Source: Leptolyngbya sp. SIO4C1 (GTDB lineage: Bacteria > Cyanobacteriota > Cyanobacteriia > Phormidesmidales > Phormidesmidaceae). Taken from it: 11,630 nucleotides of DNA. The translations under genes and the position numbers were made by a program. Positions within the stretch are counted from its first letter, which is position 1; every line of letters starts with the position of its first letter. Shown piece after piece: positions 6,044 to 11,630 of this stretch. The DNA lies in assembly GCA_010671975.1 (NCBI GenBank), contig JAAHIA010000006.1:3353-14982 (forward strand), given 5' to 3'. The notes beneath the pieces are model-generated. The model was not told where the DNA came from, ran no database searches, and worked only from the letters and a program-made list of their open reading frames with translations.

Positions 6044-7282
6044 ATGGATACCATTTCCAATCTGGTAACCTCTGAACGAGCCTACTGGGTGGCCTGGTCG
6101 CGCCTAGAGCGTCTGGGGCCAATCTTACTTAAGCGACTCTGCGAGACGTTTGGCAGCCTGGCTGATGCTTGGCAAGCCCCGGCCGCAGCGCTGCAGCAGG
6201 TAGACGGCATTGGCGATCGGCTAGCAGCCTCAATTGTCCGTCAGCGGCGGCAGCTGTCTCCAACGGCGCTGCTAGCGCAGCTCGAAGCGGCTAATCAATC
6301 TTTTTGGACACCCGCCGACGCCGACTACCCGCATCTGCTCTTTGAAACTGTCGATCCGCCACCGGTACTCTACTATCGCGGGCCGCTACGGCTGAATAAC
6401 CTGCCGTCTACCGCACTGACGGTGGGCATGGTAGGCACCCGTCGCCCCTCTAACTATGGCAGCCGCTGGACTCAGCGGCTGGGTAAGTGTCTCAGCCAGC
6501 AGGGGTATGTGATTGTCTCAGGACTGGCTGACGGGATTGATACGCTGGCCCATCGCAGCTGTCTAAAGCAGCAGGGGCTAACCGTGGCCGTCTTGGGAAC
6601 CGGCGTCGATGTGGTCTATCCTCGCTTCAACCAGCTGCTGTACGACCGAATCTGTCAAACCGGGCTGATCTTGAGCGAGTATCCTGATGGCACGCCGCCC
6701 AGCCGAGCCCACTTTCCTCAGCGCAATCGAATTATTGCTGGCCTAAGTCGGGCGCTGCTAGTGACCGAAGCGCCGCAGCGTTCCGGGGCGCTGATTACCG
6801 CACATTTGGCCAATGACTATGGGCGCGAGGTCTATGCACTACCCAGCTCGGTAGAAAACCCCTGCGGACGCGGCTGTCTAGAGCTGATTGCTCAGGGCTG
6901 CCAGATGATTCTGGATGAAACCACGCTGTGCGCTGCGCTAAGTGAGCTGCCGGCTATGGCTCAAGCCGCTGATGTCAAACCTTCAGCCAGAGAGGCGGCT
7001 GGAGAAGAGGCCGCTGAGGTAGAGGCTGCGGTGGATAGCTCAGCGAGTCAGGCTAAGGCTCAAGCCACCGCGCCGCACCCGGCCGCCCCGGATCTATCGG
7101 CGCTCACGCCTGAGCTAAGCGCGGTCTTCGCCGCTATTTCAACCGAGCCAGCTAGTTTAGAAGCGATCGCTGATCGGACACAGCTAGAAACCGGCACGAT
7201 ACTCAGTAGCTTAGTGCAGCTAGAGCTGCTAGGACTGGTGATGCAGCTGCCGGGAATGCGCTATCAGCGAGCGATACCGTAG
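6044..7282 (+). CDS. dprA: DNA processing protein DprA (Smf)
   Basis: DprA binds incoming single-stranded DNA in the cytosol during natural transformation, protects it and loads RecA. The 412 residues contain an N-terminal helix-hairpin-helix region (about 24-68, including VDGIGDRLAASI). A Rossmann-fold DNA-binding core (about 100-290) follows with GMVGTRRPSNYG (128-139), SGLADGIDTLAHR (159-171), FPQRNRIIAGLS (224-235) and TEAPQRSGALITA (241-253). A linker rich in Ala and Glu (about 303-348) leads to a winged-helix C-terminal domain (about 350-412) of the kind usual in this family. All hallmark motifs are intact, so the protein should work. The acyltransferase gene follows closely on the same strand, probably in one transcript. 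No other competence gene is in the window. Confidence 0.95.
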   Translation: MDTISNLVTSERAYWVAWSRLERLGPILLKRLCETFGSLADAWQAPAAALQQVDGIGDRLAASIVRQRRQLSPTALLAQLEAANQSFWTPADADYPHLLFETVDPPPVLYYRGPLRLNNLPSTALTVGMVGTRRPSNYGSRWTQRLGKCLSQQGYVIVSGLADGIDTLAHRSCLKQQGLTVAVLGTGVDVVYPRFNQLLYDRICQTGLILSEYPDGTPPSRAHFPQRNRIIAGLSRALLVTEAPQRSGALITAHLANDYGREVYALPSSVENPCGRGCLELIAQGCQMILDETTLCAALSELPAMAQAADVKPSAREAAGEEAAEVEAAVDSSASQAKAQATAPHPAAPDLSALTPELSAVFAAISTEPASLEAIADRTQLETGTILSSLVQLELLGLVMQLPGMRYQRAIP

Positions 7283-7317
7283 ATTAAGAAAACTAATTGT
7301 CGGTCCCACTTTCGGGC

Positions 7318-8784
7318 ATGCTGCTAGAGAAGACAACCAGCCAAACGGTAAAGGGGCCCACCTTGAGCGAACCTGTGATGCGTGCAAAGCCGCCGCTAGA
7401 GCATATTCCGGCGGACTATACTCCAGCTGTGGCTCAGGGGGTGAAGGCGCTGCTGCCGCTGTGGATCCGCTGGCAGACCAACCTAGCTGAGATAGAGGCC
7501 TGCGAAGTAGACACCCTAGCCCGCCTCTACCATGACTTTCAGCAAGGCAAGACGCGCTTTTTGATGGCCTTTCGGCATCCTAGTCCAGCCGATGCCTACT
7601 GTTTGGCACAGCTGCTATGGCGGCGGGTACCCGCCACGGCCAAAGCGATGAATCTGCCGCTGCAGTCGCCTATCCACGCTCACTTTATCTACGATCGCGG
7701 CATTCCGCTTTGGGCTGGCCGCTGGGTTGGCTGGCTCTATTCCAAGCTGGGCGGTACTTCCATTCAGCGCGGCAAGCTCGATCTGGTCGCTCTGAGGGCA
7801 GCTCGCGACCTGTTTGCCAACGGTCGGTTTCCGATGGTGGCTGCCCCCGAAGGCGGCAATAACGGCCACAATGAAATTGTCAGCCCGCTAGAGCCCGGCA
7901 TCGCCCAGCTAGGATTTTGGTGCGCCGAAGATTTACAGAAAGCGCAGCGGCCAGAGTCGGTAGTCATTTTGCCGCTGGGGCTGCAGTATCGCTATATCGA
8001 ACCGCCCTGGCAGGCCGTGGAAGCGCTGCTGGTGCAGCTAGAGGCCGACTGCGGTTTGGGCGACGCTATTGCCTCGACTGCCCTGCTCGATCTCCCGGAG
8101 TGCAGCTTCTCAGAAATTGGCCTGCCGCCGCAAAAGGCGCTGGCGCTGTACAGTCGACTCTATCGGCTGGCCCTGCATCTGCTGGCGCTGATGGAAGGCT
8201 ACTACCGCAAGTTTTATAAGGTGTCGCTGCCGACAGAGGCCGACTCAGCTGACCCTAACGCTCAGCTGGCACAGCGTCTGCAAACCTTGCTAAATGCGGC
8301 GCTGCAGGTGGCAGAAGACTATTTTGGCGTACCGCCTAAAGGGACCGTCATCGATCGCTGTCGGCGATTAGAGCAGGCTGGCTGGGAGCGAATTTTTAGA
8401 GAAGATTTGAAAGATGCACAGCTGTCGCCGGTCGAGCGTGGACTGGCCGATCGGATTGCGGAAGAAGCCGATTTGCGCATGTGGCACATGCGCATTGTGG
8501 AAAATTTTGTTGCCGTGACCGGACGCTACGTGAGAGAAAAGCCGACCGTGGATCGCTTTGCTGAAACCGTGCTGCTGCTGCGCGATACGATTGTTCGGAT
8601 CAAAGGCAAACATCCCTTTCCAAGACCGAAGCTAGGGTCGCTACGAGCGACTGTCACCGTCGGTGAGCCGCTGGCAGTGAGCGATCGCATGGCCGACTAT
8701 CAACAAAGCCGGCGGCGAGCCGTGGCTCAGCTCACGCAGGACCTGCAGACAGCGCTAGAAGACCTGATCCTCAAAGAGCCATAG
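7318..8784 (+). CDS. Divergent PlsC-like acyltransferase with long C-terminal region
   Basis: This is a cyanobacterial protein of the glycerolipid acyltransferase superfamily, 488 residues from ATG 7318, about twice the size of classical PlsC. The catalytic HX4D is seen as FRHPSPADA (His87, Asp92). The FPEGT block is replaced by VAAPEGGNNGHNE (residues 174-186), and SPLEPGIAQLGFW follows as in the usual next block. Roughly the last 250 residues have no motif I recognise and look helical. An in-frame TTG at 7297, 14 bases after dprA and preceded by AAGAAAA, would add seven residues; a further ATG at 7378 would shorten it by 20. It is probably co-transcribed with dprA. The substrate is unknown; lysophosphatidate or another lipid alcohol is likely. 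Its stop lies 5 bases from the stop of the convergent oxidoreductase gene. Confidence 0.85.
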   Translation: MLLEKTTSQTVKGPTLSEPVMRAKPPLEHIPADYTPAVAQGVKALLPLWIRWQTNLAEIEACEVDTLARLYHDFQQGKTRFLMAFRHPSPADAYCLAQLLWRRVPATAKAMNLPLQSPIHAHFIYDRGIPLWAGRWVGWLYSKLGGTSIQRGKLDLVALRAARDLFANGRFPMVAAPEGGNNGHNEIVSPLEPGIAQLGFWCAEDLQKAQRPESVVILPLGLQYRYIEPPWQAVEALLVQLEADCGLGDAIASTALLDLPECSFSEIGLPPQKALALYSRLYRLALHLLALMEGYYRKFYKVSLPTEADSADPNAQLAQRLQTLLNAALQVAEDYFGVPPKGTVIDRCRRLEQAGWERIFREDLKDAQLSPVERGLADRIAEEADLRMWHMRIVENFVAVTGRYVREKPTVDRFAETVLLLRDTIVRIKGKHPFPRPKLGSLRATVTVGEPLAVSDRMADYQQSRRRAVAQLTQDLQTALEDLILKEP

Positions 8785-8789
8785 CTAAG

Positions 8790-9830
8790 TCAGACCTCAA
8801 CCCAGCTGTGCCCCTTGACTGGCCTCTTGTCTTGCCCATAAAGCGACTGAGAAAGCGCTTCTAAAACGCGGACTAGATCGGCCCCAGCCTGCCCAGACGA
8901 ATAGTCGGACGGCCGCTGGCTGAGACAGTCAACAAAATGCTGACAGAGGCTGCGCAGCGGCTCACGCGGCTCGACGGGCAGCGCAACGGTGACAAGATCT
9001 TGAGGCTGATAGGGCGGAGCCTGAGACGCAAAGCTACCGCGCTGCAGCGTTAGCGGCCGGGTCGAGTGCATTTCATCAAAAATTAGAGTACCCTGATCGC
9101 CCACTAGGCAAAGGCGTCGCTGCTTGTCGGGGTTTGCCCAGCAGAGATGCAGCTGAGCTTCAAAGCCGCTAGGATAGCGCAGCTGGCACCAGACAGCATC
9201 AGCCAGCCCTTGAGAAAACTGCGATCGCGCCTGAGTCTGCTGCCAAATCAGCCCCTGCGATCGCACCTGCTGCGGCTGCTCACCCAGCCAGTGATTAAAA
9301 ATCGCAATGTCGTGAATGGCTAGATCCCAAAGCGCGTCGACATCTTGACGCACAGGTCCAAGGTGGGTCCGCGCTGCGTAGCCATAGCGCAGCGCGCCTA
9401 GCTGAGCCTTGGCCTCACGACCTGCCATTACTGCCGGATGAAAGAGATAGGTATGGTCTACGATTAGCTGTCGCTGCTGCTGCTGTGCCAGCTGGCAGAG
9501 CGCCTGCGCGCTTTGGCTATCGAGCGTAAGCGGCTTTTCTGCCAAAACATGCAGCCCCACTTTGAGCGCCGCTGTAATCAGCTCAACATGCGTGGCGGCT
9601 GGCGTTGCGATCGCGGCAGCGGCTATCCCCTCTAGCGCCAGCGCTGCCTGCCAGTCGCTCAGCAGCGCCACGGCCCCATCGAGGTTAAAGCGCTCGGCTA
9701 TTGCCTTTAGCCGTGCTGGGTTGGGATCGGCCACCGCCCGCACCCGAATTTGCGGATGGACTAAAAAATTGCGCAGCAGATGAGTTCCCCAGCGGCCTGC
9801 GCCTAGCAGCACTATTGAAATTTGCGCCAT
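8790..9830 (-). CDS. Gfo/Idh/MocA family NAD(P)-dependent oxidoreductase
   Basis: This 346-residue cytosolic dehydrogenase belongs to the family that oxidises or reduces sugars, inositols and nucleotide sugars. The N-terminal Rossmann fold carries LGAGRWG (9-15) and VADPNPARL (33-41), where Asp35 after strand two suggests NAD preference. The catalytic Lys is in AEKPLTL (Lys99). The DLAIHDIAIFNHWLG motif (169-183) provides the Asp169-His173 pair of the C-terminal domain. The substrate is not evident; family members of this length near WbpB or inositol dehydrogenases act on sugars. Its ATG lies two bases after the rnc stop codon, so translation is probably coupled, and no separate promoter is visible. 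There is no sugar gene next to it to explain the pairing. Confidence 0.9.
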   Translation of the reverse strand: MAQISIVLLGAGRWGTHLLRNFLVHPQIRVRAVADPNPARLKAIAERFNLDGAVALLSDWQAALALEGIAAAAIATPAATHVELITAALKVGLHVLAEKPLTLDSQSAQALCQLAQQQQRQLIVDHTYLFHPAVMAGREAKAQLGALRYGYAARTHLGPVRQDVDALWDLAIHDIAIFNHWLGEQPQQVRSQGLIWQQTQARSQFSQGLADAVWCQLRYPSGFEAQLHLCWANPDKQRRLCLVGDQGTLIFDEMHSTRPLTLQRGSFASQAPPYQPQDLVTVALPVEPREPLRSLCQHFVDCLSQRPSDYSSGQAGADLVRVLEALSQSLYGQDKRPVKGHSWVEV

Positions 9831-9832
9831 TA

Positions 9833-10579
9833 TTATTTCAGCGAACCTTTTGAGCCTAGCTTGCCCAAAAGTGCCTTGAGCGGGTCATAGGCAGCCCGAG
9901 CGGCAACATGCTCCGCCTGCTTGATTGACGGACCCTTTCCCTGTCCCCAGACCTGCTCTTGATACCAAACTTCAGCCTGAAAGCGTTCTGGATCGCCGTG
10001 ACGCTGGCTAATTTCCGTGACGCGGTAGGCAGGCAGCTGCTTATGGTGCGCCTGCGTGAGCTCCTGCAGCGCTGCCTTGTAGTTGTGGCGGGCTGGATCT
10101 TGCTGAATCTGCTGCGTCAGCTGCTCAAAATGCAGATCAAGCCAGGGCCGAATCAGCTGAAAATCTTGCGTACTCAAATAGAGCGCGCCCAGCACCGCCT
10201 CAAACGCATCGGCCAGTCGCGAGGCATGCCCGGCTTTGTCACTGCTGGCGCTAGCTGAGAGCCAAAGATACTGCTCTAACCCGTAGCGAGCGGCCAGAGC
10301 CGCCAGCGTGCGATCGCTCACTAGCTGCGATCGCACTGCCGCCATCTCACCCACTGCCATTTGCGGGTGCGCCTCGCGCAAAAACTCTGCTGCGGCTAGC
10401 CGCAGCACGGCATCCCCCAGAAATTCTAGCTGCTGGTTATTGTAGCCGGGCGAGGCCGAAATATCTGACAGCGCCTGATCTAAGAGCTGCCATTGAACGC
10501 GCTGGCCCTCTGATAGCCCTAACTTTTCAACCAGCCGAGTCAGTTCGCGCTGCCGACGCGGATCGAGATCATAAGCCAT
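9833..10579 (-). CDS. rnc: Ribonuclease III
   Basis: RNase III cuts double-stranded RNA in rRNA precursors, mRNAs and antisense pairs. Numbered from a TTG at 10591, the endonuclease domain has QQLEFLGDAVL (53-63, Glu56 and Asp60), GEMAAVRSQLVS (81-92, Glu82) and ADAFEAVLGALYLS (127-140, Asp128 and Glu131), so the metal-binding acidic residues are present. A double-stranded RNA-binding domain (about 169-240) starts NYKAALQEL. Two features differ from the E. coli type: the ALTHRS-like stretch reads ALSDISASPGY, and the position of E. coli Glu38 is Gln53. I chose ATG 10579 (248 residues) over the TTG, which lies 9 bases from the mature rnpB end. The start is 21 bases after rnpB with no terminator between, so co-transcription is likely. 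The oxidoreductase gene follows after two bases. Confidence 0.93.
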   Translation of the reverse strand: MAYDLDPRRQRELTRLVEKLGLSEGQRVQWQLLDQALSDISASPGYNNQQLEFLGDAVLRLAAAEFLREAHPQMAVGEMAAVRSQLVSDRTLAALAARYGLEQYLWLSASASSDKAGHASRLADAFEAVLGALYLSTQDFQLIRPWLDLHFEQLTQQIQQDPARHNYKAALQELTQAHHKQLPAYRVTEISQRHGDPERFQAEVWYQEQVWGQGKGPSIKQAEHVAARAAYDPLKALLGKLGSKGSLK

Positions 10580-10600
10580 AGTGCAGTTCAAGAAGAATGA

Positions 10601-11038
10601 GAAAGAGCTGGACGTAAGCCGGGTTCTGTTCTCAGCCAGCGCTAGCCGACTGAGGGCAGTTATCTATCTGGGACAGCTGTTACCAGCTGCCTCTAGCGGT
10701 ACACCTTAAACGGGGCTGGGAAAAAGACCAACCTTGGCCCCTCCGACCTTGCTCCCGACCGGGGTTTACCGAGCCAGCACCTCACGATGCTGCTGGTGCG
10801 CTCTTACCGCACCTTTGCACCCTTACCTGTGAAAGGATGAAGGAGAAAGAATGAAGGGTGAAGTTAAATTCCGCCTTCTGTCTTCTGCCTTCTGCCTTCT
10901 CATCGGCGGTATGTTTCTGTGGCACTCTCCTCACGGTCGCCCGCACTGGGCGTTACCCAGCAAGTCTGGTCTTTCGGGAGCCCGGACTTTCCTCAGACTT
11001 GATCTAGCCAAGCCTGCAACCGCCGCGCCAGCTCTTTC
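10601..11038 (-). ncRNA. rnpB: RNase P RNA
   Basis: This is the catalytic RNA of RNase P, which removes 5' leaders from tRNA precursors. Read on the minus strand, the ends form a perfect 11-base P1 helix: GAAAGAGCTGG (11038-11028) with CCAGCTCTTTC (10611-10601). The 5' conserved core GAGGAAAGTCCGGGCTC is at 10994-10978. Its 3' partner ACAGAACCCGGCTTA is at 10629-10615. GGGTGCAAAGGTGCGG and GTAAGAGCGCACC in the middle (10823-10796) are also typical of bacterial type A RNA. The length of about 438 fits. The mature ends are inferred from P1 and may be off by a few bases; cyanobacterial precursor tRNA does not need an encoded CCA partner site, which I did not test. The P12 arm is built from 7-base repeats. 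The gene sits between an unknown protein gene 37 bases upstream and rnc 21 bases downstream, all on one strand. Confidence 0.95.
10836..10899. repeat. Heptanucleotide repeats forming both sides of the rnpB P12 arm
   Basis: On the plus strand, four 7-base units ending in (G/A)AAG (10836-10863: GATGAAG, GAGAAAG, AATGAAG, GGTGAAG) are followed by eight bases and then four units ending in CTTC (10872-10899: CGCCTTC, TGTCTTC, TGCCTTC, TGCCTTC). In the rnpB RNA each four-base step can pair with its mirror step, one with a G-U pair, separated by three-by-three internal loops. This is the type of short tandem repeat known inside some cyanobacterial rnpB genes. Confidence 0.85.
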
Positions 11039-11047
11039 CTAATCTTT

Positions 11048-11053
11048 AGTCTA
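11048..11053 (-). promoter_or_regulatory. Possible -10 element of rnpB
   Basis: TAGACT, read on the minus strand, lies 9 bases upstream of the inferred rnpB 5' end and fits TAnnnT. No convincing -35 box is present 17 bases upstream; that position falls at the stop codon of the preceding gene. Confidence 0.3.
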
Positions 11054-11075
11054 GTGTGAGCCAGGAATGTTTGGT

Positions 11076-11630
11076 CTAGCGGCGGGAGGGTCGGCCGGTA
11101 ATCGTGGTGGAAACGATATTTTCAATCCGCTGCCCGGGACGGCTGAGCAGCCAGCGCAGAGGAGGAAAGGCGATTTCGCCCGGCAGCAATAGCACATCAA
11201 AGCTAAAGGGCAGCAGTAAGCCAGTCGCTTGGGCATCGCGGCTAGCTAGCGATTTTAGCCCTACCCAGAGGGTGAGCGAGTACAGCGATTTTTTTAGGTA
11301 GTCCTCTCTTGAAGGCGCTTTGGTATCCTTCTTTTTGGGAGGTTGACGGCTGCCTCGGGCAGCCTTATCATTGCTTTTTGACTTGTCTGACACAATTCGA
11401 GTCGCCAGCTGCTGCAGATCGATAGCCGGCGTCTGAATTTCCAGGATCTGAGACGATTCACCTCGACCCAAGCTACCTTCAGCAGTCACAGGGGCGATTA
11501 ATCGCTGCCCTGGATTAATCACGCTGTAGACCTGCGGCTGAAACAGATCAAAGCTTTCATCCGGCAAAACTCGAATCACTCGCTGTCCCTCTTTGTTTAG
11601 ATAGGTAATCGAACAGCGATCCCAGTCTAA
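11076..11630 (-). CDS. Unidentified protein, 5' end beyond the window
   Basis: The frame is open from the right window edge to TAG at 11076, giving 185 codons including the stop, with no start needed inside the window. A GTG at 11579 is an internal codon, not the likely start, because 17 sense codons precede it (LDWDRCSITYLNKEGQR). The visible part has an N-terminal region that reads like beta strands (VIRVLPDESFDLFQPQVYSV, then GQRLIAPVTAEG). A strongly basic, low-complexity linker rich in Lys, Ser and Pro (visible residues about 85-110) follows. The C-terminal region is more hydrophobic, with SLTLWVGLKSL, LLLPFSFDVLLLPGE and FPPLRWLLSRPGQ. The hydrophobic stretches are too short for clear membrane segments. 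I do not recognise the family. It lies 37 bases upstream of rnpB on the same strand, so rnpB may also be read from its promoter. Confidence 0.75.
   Translation of the reverse strand, partial: LDWDRCSITYLNKEGQRVIRVLPDESFDLFQPQVYSVINPGQRLIAPVTAEGSLGRGESSQILEIQTPAIDLQQLATRIVSDKSKSNDKAARGSRQPPKKKDTKAPSREDYLKKSLYSLTLWVGLKSLASRDAQATGLLLPFSFDVLLLPGEIAFPPLRWLLSRPGQRIENIVSTTITGRPSRR

Noticed and set aside
10851..11042. Open frame of 63 codons on the plus strand
   Set aside because: It lies opposite rnpB, and its leucine- and phenylalanine-rich start is the complement of the heptad repeats.
1..11630. Defence, phage or mobile island
   Set aside because: All recognised genes are housekeeping or common cyanobacterial families, HIP1 sites are spread evenly, and no mobility gene or attachment repeat is visible.

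Overview
This window looks like a cyanobacterial chromosome segment. I can see at least 14 exact copies of the HIP1 octamer GCGATCGC (225, 1005, 1829, 2142, 3573, 3821, 5448, 7163, 8681, 9221, 9257, 9607, 10310, 10327), about one per 830 bases. It also carries a cyanobacterial-style RNase P RNA gene, a DUF2301 membrane protein and a PAS-GAF histidine kinase of the usual cyanobacterial build. The genus cannot be fixed from the sequence. I see no transposase, integrase, tRNA, phage gene or CRISPR array, so it reads as core chromosome.

Left part (1-2448), minus strand: a PlsC-type acyltransferase cut off by the left edge, a small conserved protein of 81 residues, a 593-base intergenic stretch with an AT-rich upstream half and several short inverted repeats, and purN for purine synthesis.

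Middle part (2563-8784), plus strand: a MalF/UgpA-type sugar ABC permease with no partner genes, a soluble PAS-GAF histidine kinase with no response regulator, a DUF2301 membrane protein, dprA, and a second, divergent acyltransferase. Three of these genes (permease, DUF2301, dprA) have a different short tandem repeat array in the last 20 to 90 bases before the start codon. Two of the arrays share the core TGAGCCG(C/G)TT and directly abut their ATG or nearly do.

Right part (8790-11630), minus strand, in transcription order: an unidentified protein cut off by the right edge, rnpB (RNase P RNA, absent from any protein-based view), rnc (RNase III) only 21 bases after rnpB, and a Gfo/Idh/MocA oxidoreductase 2 bases after rnc. 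This block meets the plus-strand block tail to tail with 5 bases between stop codons and no terminator.

The genes do not form one pathway. The most notable points are the rnpB-rnc adjacency, the heptad-periodic repeat helix inside rnpB, and the start-proximal tandem repeats. I found no clear undescribed multi-gene system.
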